From the IMG/VR virus record IMGVR_UViG_3300040809_000464, positions 24,676 through 88,675 of that record: a stretch of DNA of 64,000 bases; one strand, given 5' to 3'. The notes beneath the pieces are model-generated. The model had not been told where the DNA came from. It was given only the letters and a program-made list of their open reading frames with translations, and searched no databases. Position numbers and translations under genes: made by a program. The stretch comes from a virus. This document shows, in pieces, positions 1-8,714 of this stretch. Every line of letters begins with the position of its first letter. Position 1 is the first letter of the stretch.

Positions 1-1
1 T

Positions 2-1507
2 TCCAATTTAGATAGACCAGTCTCAAGATTAGGTTCTAAGCAGAAGTCCTACCCAGCTCTATCTGTTACAGGTGGTAAGATAACAGAAGAACGTATTAAA
101 GATTTACAGTATCAGAATCTATATAAAACTGTCAATGAGATGGTGAACGATGATGCTGTAGCGTTAGGTTACTTCACTAAGAGAGCGTTATTACAGATAG
201 CACTTTCTAAGGCTCGTATCAAGAAAGGTAAGAGTACTTCTCCTCAAGCTAAAGAAGCTTACGAATTTATAAAGTGGGTGTTCGATAATATTGATCAGTC
301 TTGGTATGATATTATAAGTAACATCACTACATATCCTAAATATGGTTTCTCCTTACAAGAGATTGTACTCACCACGATCAAAGAGGGTAAGTATGAAGGT
401 AAGAAGAAGCTTAAGAGATTGTCCCCTATATCAGCCAAGTCTGTAGAAGATTGGGTCTTTACAGATGACCAGAGAGAGTTGTTAGGTATTACACAATCTA
501 CAGCTTGGATGAATGACACTGGAATAGCTGGCACAAACACTTTTAAAACTGCTACAGAATTTAGAAGACAAGACAATAAAACAGATATTGCAATACCTAT
601 TGAAAGGTTACTACACTTTGCTTACAACGCCGAAGCTAATAATCCTACAGGGGAATCTCAGTTTAAGAGAGCCTATATAGCTTGGCGTGAGAAGACCCTT
701 ATTCAGGATCTAGCTCTTGTTGGTGTATCTAAAGATATGTCTGGTGTAATTCATATAGAGATACCTTCCGAAGTACTGGTCAAAGCAGCTAACGATCCAA
801 CCTCTCCAGAAGCAGACCTAGTAAACCAGATGGAAAGGGATGCAGCTAACATATCAGCCAACTCTCAAGCTTATTTTATTACTGCTTCTGATGTAGATGA
901 AGTTGGTAAGAATAAACTATACAGTATGACCTTGAAGGGTGTTGAAGGCGGTAGTAAGAACTATGATGCAGATGCTATGGTGTCTACTCGTAGGAAAGCT
1001 ATCTTAGACATCTTTGGTGTAGGCTTCATTGATAATAACTCTAACAGTTATAATAGCTCTGAAGCTGGTGCTAACTTTCATGAGCTGTTACTTGAGAGTG
1101 AATTAAATTTCATACTAGAACAATTCAACAGTAAACTTATCCCAACACTTCTAGCAGTGAATGGCTTTAGAGTGGACTCTGATGAAGCTCCTTATATGGA
1201 AGCTGGTAACGTTACAGAACGTTCAAGAGATGAGACCTCTAAGTTTATCCAACGTGTATTCGCTGTTAATGGTATCCCACGTACTAAAGAGATCATCTTA
1301 AAGCTTGTTGAAGATTCAGGACTACCTACAGAGGAACTTGAAGATTTAGAGACTGAAGAGATATGGGAACTTATGGGGTGGAATCCAGAAGATAAACCTA
1401 CTAGCAGATCTTCACAAGGGATGGAAAACGGGATGCCTAATGGCACTGGAAATGCAGATGGCAGTTCTGGTGATAGTAGCTCCTCTAACAATGAGAATGC
1501 TGAGTAA
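2..1507 (+). CDS. Portal protein, 5' end cut off by the window
   Basis: The reading frame is open from base 2, so the gene starts before the window; the first in-frame ATG at 140 is internal. The visible ~501 residues look like a phage portal (DUF935/gp6-like): an alpha-rich N-terminal part with a GFSLQEIV segment, a central region with an IPIERLLHF element, and a polar C-terminal tail rich in Ser, Asn and Gly. The portal is the dodecameric ring at the packaging vertex through which DNA enters and leaves the head. The position directly before an S49 protease/scaffold, decoration protein and capsid protein matches the lambda B-C-D-E order and supports the call. The terminase should lie just upstream, outside the window. 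Confidence 0.8.
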   Translation, partial: SNLDRPVSRLGSKQKSYPALSVTGGKITEERIKDLQYQNLYKTVNEMVNDDAVALGYFTKRALLQIALSKARIKKGKSTSPQAKEAYEFIKWVFDNIDQSWYDIISNITTYPKYGFSLQEIVLTTIKEGKYEGKKKLKRLSPISAKSVEDWVFTDDQRELLGITQSTAWMNDTGIAGTNTFKTATEFRRQDNKTDIAIPIERLLHFAYNAEANNPTGESQFKRAYIAWREKTLIQDLALVGVSKDMSGVIHIEIPSEVLVKAANDPTSPEADLVNQMERDAANISANSQAYFITASDVDEVGKNKLYSMTLKGVEGGSKNYDADAMVSTRRKAILDIFGVGFIDNNSNSYNSSEAGANFHELLLESELNFILEQFNSKLIPTLLAVNGFRVDSDEAPYMEAGNVTERSRDETSKFIQRVFAVNGIPRTKEIILKLVEDSGLPTEELEDLETEEIWELMGWNPEDKPTSRSSQGMENGMPNGTGNADGSSGDSSSSNNENAE

Positions 1508-1596
1508 TGAAGTTAACAATACAAGAATTAAAACAAATAGTAAAATGGGTGGGATATACAAATCCATCATCACCTAAGAAATACCTTAAGGAGTAA
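1507..1596 (+). CDS. 29-residue hypothetical protein
   Basis: A short ORF whose ATG shares one base with the portal TAA (TAATG), which suggests translational coupling. The product is small and basic, beginning MKLTIQELKQ. Its 3' end holds the AAGGAG Shine-Dalgarno of the protease gene, so it could simply be leader sequence that happens to be open. No function is recognised. Confidence 0.4.
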   Translation: MKLTIQELKQIVKWVGYTNPSSPKKYLKE

Positions 1597-1598
1597 CG

Positions 1599-3062
1599 AT
1601 GGCAGGTCCACTACAGAGACTCACCTCTAAGTTGTATGACACACCACACATTGTAACACAATCCCGATTAGATGACATCTTTGGTTATCTAGAAGAGCGT
1701 AACTTACGTCCTCATGACTTCCCAACTGATCAAGAACTCGTTAATGAATCAGCTCGCATTAAAGGTGAGTATGAAGCTACAGAGTTACAGATTGAAGATG
1801 GTATCGCTACATTAGACTTAAGAGGTACAACAGTTTACAGAGAGTCTGCTATTGATGCTTTCTGTGGATTGGTATCTTATCAGGGTTTGGTACGTAATAT
1901 TGATACGTTAGTTTCTCGTAAAGATGAAGTTAGCTTATTAGCTGTATTCATTGACTCACCGGGTGGTGAAGCCTTTAGAGCATTCGAAGCAGGTCGTTCT
2001 GTTAAAGAGAAACTTACTCAAGCTGGTATACGTTCAGTAGCTTACGTTGATGGTATTGCTGCTAGTGGTGGTTATGTATTAGCTAGTGCTTTCGATGAGA
2101 TTGTAGCTAATCCAGATAGTGAAGTAGGTAGTATTGGTGTTCGTGTAGCTCTACGTAATCCTTCACAAGAAGAAAAAGATAGAGTTCTGTATGTAACAGC
2201 AGGTGAGAATAAAGTTCCATTCGATGCAGAAGGTAACTTCACAGAGAGCTTTATTAATAAGATTCAAACAGGGATCAATGAAACATATGACACGTTCGTT
2301 ACTTATGTAGCTGATATGCGTGGTATGACTCGTGAAGCTGTTATCGATACAAAGGCAGATACTTTCTCAGCTAAACGTTCATTAGAGATGGGCTTGATTG
2401 ATAAAGTTATGACAGGTGATGAGTTTGTAAACTACATTGCTGATTTAAAAGATTCAAGTACTAAGAGTGGTAACTTACTAACTGTTAGTGCTGACACAGA
2501 TTCTCGTATAGAGGATGATTCCGTTGCAGAAGATTCTATTGTGGTTGAAAGCAACGAAAACTTAAATGTCGAGGAATTGTCCTCAGACGATACTACTATT
2601 GAAAATGGAGACATAATGTCTGATAAAGAATTAAGCCAACTTGAAGTGATGGAAAAGACCATTGCAGATATGCAAGCTCAAATGACTACTCTTACAGAGG
2701 CTAATGCTAAGTTAGCTGCTGAAAAGGTTGCTGCTGAAGAAGCTGCTGCTGAAGAGTTAGCTCGTAAACAAGAAGCAATTGATGCACAAGATAAAGAAGC
2801 TTATGGTGAATTCCTAAGTGGTTTATCTTTTGTTTCTGATAAAGAAGCTATGACCGATACGTTATTCAAGATTGATCGTTTTGAAGCTCAAATGGCTGAT
2901 GTTATCACTAGCGCTTTAACTGATGCACAAGCAGCTATCGATGCTGTTCCTGAGCAAATTTCTGTAGCGGCTCCTGAAGAAGAAATCGCTGAAGAAGCCT
3001 CTGAAGATGAAGCTCATGTATCTCGTGTAGCATCTCGTCTTAAGAACCTAACAAACAAATAA
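1599..3062 (+). CDS. Prohead protease (S49/SppA family) with C-terminal scaffold domain
   Basis: The N-terminal ~280 residues are an S49 (SppA/SohB, lambda gpC-like) serine protease. IDSPGGE sits near residue 118, the nucleophile Ser156 lies in AASGGYVLAS, and Lys205 in the VTAGENK segment fits the Ser-Lys dyad spacing of the family. From about residue 340 the protein becomes acidic, Ala/Glu-rich and coiled-coil-like, as expected of a capsid scaffold. The protease matures the prohead by removing the scaffold during capsid assembly. The start has AAGGAG 5 bases upstream. An internal start inside the gene should release the scaffold alone. Confidence 0.88.
   Translation: MAGPLQRLTSKLYDTPHIVTQSRLDDIFGYLEERNLRPHDFPTDQELVNESARIKGEYEATELQIEDGIATLDLRGTTVYRESAIDAFCGLVSYQGLVRNIDTLVSRKDEVSLLAVFIDSPGGEAFRAFEAGRSVKEKLTQAGIRSVAYVDGIAASGGYVLASAFDEIVANPDSEVGSIGVRVALRNPSQEEKDRVLYVTAGENKVPFDAEGNFTESFINKIQTGINETYDTFVTYVADMRGMTREAVIDTKADTFSAKRSLEMGLIDKVMTGDEFVNYIADLKDSSTKSGNLLTVSADTDSRIEDDSVAEDSIVVESNENLNVEELSSDDTTIENGDIMSDKELSQLEVMEKTIADMQAQMTTLTEANAKLAAEKVAAEEAAAEELARKQEAIDAQDKEAYGEFLSGLSFVSDKEAMTDTLFKIDRFEAQMADVITSALTDAQAAIDAVPEQISVAAPEEEIAEEASEDEAHVSRVASRLKNLTNK
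2616..3062 (+). CDS. Nested capsid scaffold protein (in-frame internal start)
   Basis: An ATG in the protease frame is preceded by GGAG with 5-base spacing (GGAGACATAATG), a far better ribosome site than expected by chance inside a gene. The predicted 148-residue product is the acidic, coiled-coil, Ala/Glu-rich C-terminal part of the protease-scaffold polypeptide. The arrangement is that of lambda C/Nu3, where the scaffold is made in excess from an in-frame internal start. Translation from this site is inferred, not shown. Confidence 0.65.
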   Translation: MSDKELSQLEVMEKTIADMQAQMTTLTEANAKLAAEKVAAEEAAAEELARKQEAIDAQDKEAYGEFLSGLSFVSDKEAMTDTLFKIDRFEAQMADVITSALTDAQAAIDAVPEQISVAAPEEEIAEEASEDEAHVSRVASRLKNLTNK

Positions 3063-3083
3063 GAATAATAAGAGGATAATATA

Positions 3084-3497
3084 ATGGCTAACGTTGGCTC
3101 TAAAAAAATTCGTTCTGGTGATGTAATCCAGTATGAACAAGCTCCACAGTTTGGTTTCTCTCGTGAAATGGCAACTGTTCAAATCGAAGCAGGTATGCGT
3201 GTCGGTGCTGTAGTTCAATGGGTATCTGGTAACTCTCGTTACGAGTGGGTTGCTGATGCAGATGTTGCTACACTTGACGCTGATGTACGTATCTTAGTAG
3301 ATGATTACTTATACGATAAAGATTTAAGCACTGTTCCTGTTGACCTTGAACTTGCTACATTAATGGATGATTCAATTGTAGGTCGTACTTTCTTACAGTA
3401 CGCTGATACAGTATCAGGTCCTAATCAATTAATCGTTGAAACAGCATTGAAAGATCGTAATGTTAAAGTTACTGATCAAGTACCTGCTAATTCTTAA
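3084..3497 (+). CDS. Head decoration protein
   Basis: A 137-residue protein lying between the protease/scaffold and the major capsid protein, the position of lambda gpD. The sequence is beta-rich and has no membrane segments, with Gly/Val-rich strands such as GMRVGAVVQW. Proteins of this family trim the outside of the capsid at local three-fold sites and stabilise the expanded shell. The start has an AGAGGATAAT leader. The call rests mainly on position, size and general character. Confidence 0.65.
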   Translation: MANVGSKKIRSGDVIQYEQAPQFGFSREMATVQIEAGMRVGAVVQWVSGNSRYEWVADADVATLDADVRILVDDYLYDKDLSTVPVDLELATLMDDSIVGRTFLQYADTVSGPNQLIVETALKDRNVKVTDQVPANS

Positions 3498-3528
3498 TCC
3501 ATAATAATAATTATAAGAGGTTTAAAAC

Positions 3529-4590
3529 ATGGCAATTTCACGTTCACATAACGATGTAAATCGTTTCGTAGACCACACAGCTACAGTATCAGAGATGCCT
3601 AATCTGTATGGTTTATTCAACCAGATGGGTTTATTCACTGAGGTAGGTATCCGTTCTACTTTCGTTCAATTCTGGAAAGAGTATCACACTGTAAGCTTAC
3701 TTCCTTCTGCTCCTCGCGGTGGTCGTGGCTTCGTTAAAGGTAAAGACAAAAGCGCTGACCTTTTCGTATTGAACACAACTTTCTTCAAGTACGCTGATCA
3801 TATCACTTCTGAAGATATCCAGAATTACACTCAAGTTTCTAGCACAGAAGAGCCTTTAGAAGAAACTGAAGCTAATATCGTTGCAGATAAGCTACAAATA
3901 GGTCGTGAACACTTCGATCAAACTATCGAGTATATGAAGTTCAATGCGGTTACTGGTATCTCTGTTAACCCTGATGGTGATGTACTTGCTAACATGTTCA
4001 CTGAATTCGGTGTCACTCAAGATGTTGTCAACTTCGACTTAGGTAATGCATCTAGTAATATCACGAAGCATGTATCTGAATTGAAGCGTATTGTTGCAGC
4101 TAACCTTAAGATGGGTCGTAATTTAACAGACTTATTCTTAGTAGTTGATAAGCAATTCTTCGATGATTATGTTAACCACGCTGATGTAGTTGATCGTTGG
4201 AATCAATACAACAATGCTGGTATGCAACGTAACCGTGACAACCTTCAAGATTTCCGTGAATGGGGTGCAATTTCGGTCTTTGAAGACCGAGGATTAACCC
4301 TAATCGAGTATAACCCGGAGTTCACATTACCAGATGGTACTACTACTAACGTACTGACTGCTGGTGAAGGTATTGCAATTGTTCCGGGCTTCACAGGTGC
4401 TAATGCAATCTACCGTGGCTACTACGCTCCTTCTGACAAGAAGTCTGATGCTAACCGTCCGGGTAACGAATTGAACGCTTGGGAATACACAGATGATCGA
4501 GATACTTATACAGATATCGAGATGCAGTCTGCACCATTGTTCTTCAATACTCGTCCGGGTATTGCTGTTAAGGTTACTGATCAGCCTTAA
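3529..4590 (+). CDS. Major capsid protein (lambda gpE family)
   Basis: 353 residues, close to lambda gpE (341), with the family's features: an early conserved segment around residues 20-60 (LYGLFNQMGLF), a basic RGGRGF region near residue 64, and a C-terminal half with GFTGANAIYRG. It forms the icosahedral shell. The start has AAGAGG upstream, and the gene ends at a hairpin terminator, consistent with a highly expressed final cistron of the head operon. Codon choice is relatively rich in C-ending codons compared with neighbours, also typical of strong expression. Confidence 0.9.
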   Translation: MAISRSHNDVNRFVDHTATVSEMPNLYGLFNQMGLFTEVGIRSTFVQFWKEYHTVSLLPSAPRGGRGFVKGKDKSADLFVLNTTFFKYADHITSEDIQNYTQVSSTEEPLEETEANIVADKLQIGREHFDQTIEYMKFNAVTGISVNPDGDVLANMFTEFGVTQDVVNFDLGNASSNITKHVSELKRIVAANLKMGRNLTDLFLVVDKQFFDDYVNHADVVDRWNQYNNAGMQRNRDNLQDFREWGAISVFEDRGLTLIEYNPEFTLPDGTTTNVLTAGEGIAIVPGFTGANAIYRGYYAPSDKKSDANRPGNELNAWEYTDDRDTYTDIEMQSAPLFFNTRPGIAVKVTDQP

Positions 4591-4598
4591 TAAATGAT

Positions 4599-4618
4599 AA
4601 GAGGGTTTTGTCCCTCTT
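4599..4618 (+). terminator. Hairpin terminator after the capsid gene
   Basis: A 7-bp stem AAGAGGG/CCCTCTT around a TTTTGT loop starts 8 bases after the capsid stop codon. The following tract (CTCTACTTT) is only moderately T-rich, so termination may be partial. Confidence 0.6.
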
Positions 4619-4624
4619 CTCTAC

Positions 4625-4653
4625 TTTACATAAATACATTTTCAAGTTATAAT
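4625..4653 (+). promoter_or_regulatory. Sigma70-type promoter for the Vsr-like nuclease
   Basis: TTTACA and a perfect TATAAT are separated by exactly 17 bases, directly after the capsid terminator and about 30 bases before the nuclease start. This makes the nuclease an independently transcribed unit inside the late region. Confidence 0.65.
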
Positions 4654-4659
4654 ATTCTT

Positions 4660-4677
4660 AAGTGTATTTATATAAGG
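4660..4677 (+). promoter_or_regulatory. Intergenic AAGTGT...TATATAA box, copy 1
   Basis: A divergent copy of a motif seen in three intergenic regions (AAGTGT, ATTTATATAAGG here). It lies in the leader of the nuclease and includes its AAGG ribosome site. In all three places a TTTACATAA string lies 35-44 bases upstream of the box. The role is unknown. Confidence 0.35.
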
Positions 4678-4685
4678 TAACAATT

Positions 4686-5213
4686 TTGAAAGATAATTAT
4701 TTAAACGAAGCAAGACTAGGTGAACACTTAAAAGTTATTTTCCCTGATAATGAATTTGTTCATGATAAACCAGTGCCTGATTCTTCTAATAAAAGAAGAC
4801 GTCCAGATTATAGATGTGATGAGCTAATGTTAATAGTGGAGTTCGATGGTATATCACATTATCAAAATATTAATATTATACTTTCTGATATTGAAAAAGA
4901 TAAAGATTACTCTTCTTTAGGTTACAGAGTACTACGCATACCTTATTTTGTACAACTGGACAAAACCACTACATATAACATATTCGGAATAGCTTTAGAA
5001 GAAGAGCTATACAGTTACCCTCAAGGTTTTATAGATAAGAAAGCAACTTTGCCAGCAAGCTTCTGTTACAATGGTTTGATGAAGTTTGAAGAAGACTTAA
5101 AAAGATTCTACTGGCTATCTCCTGATATACTATACAGCTTAGAAAGTAAGATACAGGAATTAGGTGAAGAGAGAGTCTTGCCAAAACCTTTACTACATTT
5201 GATAACTCAATAA
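4686..5213 (+). CDS. Vsr/PD-(D/E)XK-like endonuclease, probably free-standing homing type
   Basis: A 175-residue protein starting at TTG (AAGG 8 bases upstream); an upstream in-frame GTG at 4662 would overlap the ribosome site. Residues 38-60 hold RRPDY, about ten residues, then VEFDGISHYQ, the PD...E-x-D-G...H pattern of Vsr/DUF559-like nucleases of the PD-(D/E)XK fold. It sits between a terminator and a new terminator, with its own promoter, inside a late operon. That is the usual setting of a mobile homing endonuclease. Target site and activity are unknown; a repair role cannot be excluded. Confidence 0.65.
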   Translation: MKDNYLNEARLGEHLKVIFPDNEFVHDKPVPDSSNKRRRPDYRCDELMLIVEFDGISHYQNINIILSDIEKDKDYSSLGYRVLRIPYFVQLDKTTTYNIFGIALEEELYSYPQGFIDKKATLPASFCYNGLMKFEEDLKRFYWLSPDILYSLESKIQELGEERVLPKPLLHLITQ

Positions 5214-5217
5214 CAAT

Positions 5218-5260
5218 ACCCTCTACGCCTCTATGATAAGCGTACCAGAGAGGGTTTCTT
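5218..5260 (+). terminator. Terminator after the Vsr-like nuclease
   Basis: Outer stem ACCCTCT/AGAGGGT with an inner stem ACGC/GCGT, followed by TTCTTT. It closes the nuclease transcription unit and resembles the terminator after the beta-helix gene. Confidence 0.65.
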
Positions 5261-5293
5261 TACATAAGAGTATTCCTGACGAGTCCCACTTAG

Positions 5294-5311
5294 AAGTGTT
5301 CTTATATAAAG
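5294..5311 (+). promoter_or_regulatory. Intergenic AAGTGTTCTTATATAAAG box, copy 2
   Basis: An 18-base string identical to the copy at 7524. TTTACATAAG lies 35 bases upstream, start to start. Identity of 18 bases in two leaders points to a shared control element, perhaps a late promoter. It is not the T4 late TATAAATA consensus. Confidence 0.45.
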
Positions 5312-5353
5312 TATTTGATACATAGAATATTCATTACAAGATAGGATATAATA

Positions 5354-5698
5354 ATGGCGTTAGTTAATACAGTTGTAGCATCTACAACAAACGGTGCAGA
5401 GTTTCAACAATCAGATAGTGAGTTCTCTGTTGAGGTTAACCCGTCACTAGGAAGACACCAAGTAGGTGTATTTACAGATGTAACCCCTACAGCGGGAACT
5501 GCTTCAGTTTTTTATGAAGTATATAAAAATGTATACCTACCTGTAAAAGAAGAAGGTGTTAATAAAGTTATAGATCTAACAAACCCTCAAACATTTAGCA
5601 TGGACGTCCATACAGCCAGTTTTAAGTTTGTTCTCTCAGGTTTTGATGCTGACAAATTTGTGGGTGCATCGATTTACTCTAAGAATGATTTATCCTAG
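5354..5698 (+). CDS. Hypothetical virion-associated protein (114 aa)
   Basis: No family is recognised. It is Ser/Thr/Val-rich, predicted beta, without membrane segments or cysteines, like a small phage structural protein. It starts the accessory block after the capsid gene, 10 bases before the beta-helix protein, and is preceded by the conserved box at 5294. Co-transcription with the beta-helix gene suggests an adaptor or decoration role, which is inference. Confidence 0.6.
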   Translation: MALVNTVVASTTNGAEFQQSDSEFSVEVNPSLGRHQVGVFTDVTPTAGTASVFYEVYKNVYLPVKEEGVNKVIDLTNPQTFSMDVHTASFKFVLSGFDADKFVGASIYSKNDLS

Positions 5699-5707
5699 GA
5701 GTGATCT

Positions 5708-7447
5708 ATGAGCGTAAGAAACATAGAAGCTGTCACATTAGGTAATTCTTCTTCTGACTTACCTACAAAGGTATTCACACCAAGCGACCCTACAGGCAGT
5801 AAAGACGTAGCAGCAGAGTTAGAACAGTTTGTTACCAATAATCAAGGTAAGACAATTAGAGTAGATGGTGTTACTATCTTGCTTAATGATTTTGGTAATA
5901 AAGGCTTCCTTAAAGCTACAGATGATATCTTAATAGATTTCACTAACAGTACTATCCTTTACGATGAAGGTGAGGTTAGTATGTGGTTAGATAACAGCGG
6001 TAATGCTTCTTCAGAAGTCGGTGTAGCAAGTGTAATAGATACCACTATTAATTCTGTTAGCGGTGTTACTCAAATTACATTAGACTCAACATTAAACGCT
6101 AAAGCACATGATTGGATAGCTATATATTCAGATGATGCTAACCCGTCTAGAGCTGGTGGTAAGCTTGGTGAGATAATGCAAATCTCAGAGGACGAGTCAG
6201 GTCTAGTTATAAACTTAACAGGTAAGCTTGGTAGGACTTCACTGTATAGTACTAATGTAAGGGCAAGACTATTAGACAGTACTCGTAAATGCCAAATAAT
6301 AGGCGGTACGTGGAAAGCTAATGGTGATACTGATAACCCTGCTATTACTGACAGAGAGCAAGCTCTACATATTCAAGGCTTTGTAAATGCTAGACTAACT
6401 AATCTAACCTTTGACGCCCCTTGGGCACAGGGTGTACAAGTTCAATGTACAGCAGCAACAATTGTAGACAACCTAGAGATACGTAACACTCTTAATATGG
6501 GTAACTTCCAAGGGTTCTCTTATGGTGTTGTTCTTTACGGTATGAATGGCAGTAGTATAGTTAAGAATACTGTAGCTAGAAACTGTAGACATCCCGGAGG
6601 TACTACTGATGGCAATACAGCTTCTTCTACTTGGTATCAATTAGGTTTCCCTACATATTATAAGTTCCTGAACACAGCAGGCTATAACTGTTATGGTTCT
6701 ATAGGGGACTCTCATGAAGAGGGTATGTATGGTCTGTGGGATGGTCTTTGGGATCACAACCCTATACAAGATGCTAATGGAAGTTTCGTAGGAAGATTAT
6801 TCCAAGGTCGAGCTGCTTTTGAAACAGTACGTAATTTCGCTTCAATAGGTGGCTGTAGAGGTATCTCCTTTGATGATATAGACCACGGAGTTCTTGACGT
6901 TGTAGTTGTACAGAATGGTACAGTACGTAATAAGAATAATAGTGCGGTTAATGCAGAAGCTATCTATCTAGCAGATAACACTAATACTAATAAACGACAT
7001 TACAAGATTTCTAATGTAGAAATTGAGAAGGTCGATACAGGTATTTATGCAGGTAGAGAAAACATTATAACCTTAGATAATGTTAAGGTTAGCGGTAGTG
7101 AAGAGTATGCAGAATGTAGACCGGGCTGTGACATAACTGTAACTAATATGGTTAATGACCATAGAAACTCTGATGCTGCTGGTGCTACTTATGTATTCCA
7201 ATGTCGTTCTGATGTAACTTCAGGAGGATGCTCTGTAAGAATACTTGATAAACCTGTAATCATGAAAGGTAATTCTTCTAACAGACCTTCTGCACTGTTT
7301 AATGAAATAGATACTAATGCTAATAAGACTGTATGGCATAACGGTATCATACAATATAACCCAGATGGTGTTACAGATATATTATCTAAATCTTCTGGTA
7401 GTACTACTTTTGTCAATGCAACAGATATTGTAGAAGTAGCTTTATAG
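5708..7447 (+). CDS. Right-handed beta-helix (pectate-lyase-like) virion protein
   Basis: 579 residues. The N-terminal ~130 residues look like an attachment domain (KDVAAELEQF and DGVTILLNDF are typical of tailspike heads). The middle, about 180-500, has regularly spaced short strands rich in N, G, V and T (NARLTNLTF, DNLEIRN, NVEIEKVDTG), the mark of a parallel beta-helix. Such proteins bind or cut surface polysaccharide. The gene sits in the head/neck part of the late operon rather than with the tailspikes, so it may be a capsid- or neck-attached fibre. AGGAG precedes the start; a terminator follows. Confidence 0.65.
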   Translation: MSVRNIEAVTLGNSSSDLPTKVFTPSDPTGSKDVAAELEQFVTNNQGKTIRVDGVTILLNDFGNKGFLKATDDILIDFTNSTILYDEGEVSMWLDNSGNASSEVGVASVIDTTINSVSGVTQITLDSTLNAKAHDWIAIYSDDANPSRAGGKLGEIMQISEDESGLVINLTGKLGRTSLYSTNVRARLLDSTRKCQIIGGTWKANGDTDNPAITDREQALHIQGFVNARLTNLTFDAPWAQGVQVQCTAATIVDNLEIRNTLNMGNFQGFSYGVVLYGMNGSSIVKNTVARNCRHPGGTTDGNTASSTWYQLGFPTYYKFLNTAGYNCYGSIGDSHEEGMYGLWDGLWDHNPIQDANGSFVGRLFQGRAAFETVRNFASIGGCRGISFDDIDHGVLDVVVVQNGTVRNKNNSAVNAEAIYLADNTNTNKRHYKISNVEIEKVDTGIYAGRENIITLDNVKVSGSEEYAECRPGCDITVTNMVNDHRNSDAAGATYVFQCRSDVTSGGCSVRILDKPVIMKGNSSNRPSALFNEIDTNANKTVWHNGIIQYNPDGVTDILSKSSGSTTFVNATDIVEVAL

Positions 7448-7454
7448 ATAGGAT

Positions 7455-7481
7455 ACCCTCTAAGCTTATAGAGGGTTTCTT
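7455..7481 (+). terminator. Terminator after the beta-helix gene
   Basis: A perfect 8-bp stem ACCCTCTA/TAGAGGGT with an AGCTTA loop, followed by TTCTTT. Confidence 0.75.
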
Positions 7482-7523
7482 TACATAAGAATATTTATAG
7501 TATGCGTATAAAATACACCTTAA

Positions 7524-7541
7524 AAGTGTTCTTATATAAAG
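7524..7541 (+). promoter_or_regulatory. Intergenic AAGTGTTCTTATATAAAG box, copy 3
   Basis: Identical over 18 bases to the copy at 5294, again in a leader directly after a terminator with a TTTACATAAG string (44 bases upstream). It probably restarts transcription of the next late genes. Confidence 0.45.
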
Positions 7542-7608
7542 ATAGAAACCTATACAGACCAACCTTACAATTTAACATCCTCATTAACAAACCTTAAAAG
7601 GAGATATT

Positions 7609-8001
7609 GTGACAGACAATATTAAACGGATTTTAGGCTTTGTATTAACCTTCACACTCTATACCCTCTTTGGTTTACTCCTCTTAGATAACCCTTATCT
7701 AGCTTCATTCTTCTTAGTTACATTCTTAGGTATGCTCTTTGGTAATAACACCATTAAAGAGTATTGCACTAATGTATGGTTCCAGATAGATGTATTAGCA
7801 GGCAGTGTATTCCACTTTAAGAAGAGACGTACAGTTAGTGGTATTACTGGTGAGAGAGCTATTAATGAAAGGTATGGAGCTATTATCATGGAGAAGCTTA
7901 TTAATAAACTCTTCAATGATGACCTCCACTGTAGAAGAGCCTACTATCACGAGATTAAGCTTATAGAGTTTGAAGACTCTTTAAAAGAAAAACAGGAATA
8001 A
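7609..8001 (+). CDS. Membrane protein (130 aa)
   Basis: GTG start with AAAAGGAG 6 bases upstream. Residues ~8-46 form two hydrophobic helices (FVLTFTLYTLFGLLLL and YLASFFLVTFLGMLFG) separated by a short DNP turn; the rest is charged and probably cytoplasmic. No family is recognised. A holin-like role is possible, but no lysis enzyme is next to it. Confidence 0.6.
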   Translation: MTDNIKRILGFVLTFTLYTLFGLLLLDNPYLASFFLVTFLGMLFGNNTIKEYCTNVWFQIDVLAGSVFHFKKRRTVSGITGERAINERYGAIIMEKLINKLFNDDLHCRRAYYHEIKLIEFEDSLKEKQE

Positions 8002-8004
8002 GAG

Positions 8005-8712
8005 ATGTCATTACTTCAAGATATTATTGATGAACTAAACACTGGAAGTTATTCTTCTGATGATGTGACAGCTCTTGGAGAGTTGCAAGCTTCGGGTATA
8101 ATGAATCAAGGACCTGCTCCTGCTGGTTTAGTATTAACCTATTTAGCTGAAATTGGTAAGTTACAAACTGTAGAGGATATATCTAATAATAGTTCTCATC
8201 CTCTACAGAACGCTGCTAAAGCTGTAGTAGTTACATATTCTAATCGTACAGAGTTTGAGTTTCAGAAACCTACTGTACAAGCTATGTGCCAAGCCTTCGT
8301 AGATCTAAAACTAGACGGTAATCCTTCTAATGGCGTTGATGATGGTATTCTCACACAAGTAGAGAAAGATAACTTAGAAGCTATTGGACAGACTCCTAGA
8401 TTTGAACAAGCTACATTAAGACTTGTTAGGGAAGCTCGTGGTAAGACAAATACTCAGACGTTAAACTATGAAGTGAATAAGAATATCAAGCTAACTGTTA
8501 CAGATCCTCTACATGAAAGTGTTCGTCCTTATATAACTTATAGTGATGGTGTGGCTGCTGATAACTTACCTCTTGGTGCTACGGTAAACATAGATGGTTC
8601 TAAGCTGTATTATGAAGTAGACTTGAAGAACTTAAGATTAAAACTTAGAGGATCAACTGTATTCACTATCGAGCTAGGAGCGCCTAATAGTTTTACCGTT
8701 GAGATGGTGTAG
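8005..8712 (+). CDS. Hypothetical structural protein (235 aa)
   Basis: Follows the membrane protein after 3 bases and precedes the repeat fibre by 2 bases, so it is translationally linked to both. The N-terminal half is helical and polar (TQVEKDNLEAIGQ). The C-terminal ~90 residues are beta-rich. A TPRFEQATLRLVREARGK segment is the most distinctive stretch. No known family is recognised; a virion role is inferred from the operon. Confidence 0.5.
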   Translation: MSLLQDIIDELNTGSYSSDDVTALGELQASGIMNQGPAPAGLVLTYLAEIGKLQTVEDISNNSSHPLQNAAKAVVVTYSNRTEFEFQKPTVQAMCQAFVDLKLDGNPSNGVDDGILTQVEKDNLEAIGQTPRFEQATLRLVREARGKTNTQTLNYEVNKNIKLTVTDPLHESVRPYITYSDGVAADNLPLGATVNIDGSKLYYEVDLKNLRLKLRGSTVFTIELGAPNSFTVEMV

Positions 8713-8714
8713 GT

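Noticed and set aside
5294-7541. T4-type late promoters
   Set aside because: The box TATATAAAG is not TATAAATA, and no T4 late sigma or coactivator gene is seen.
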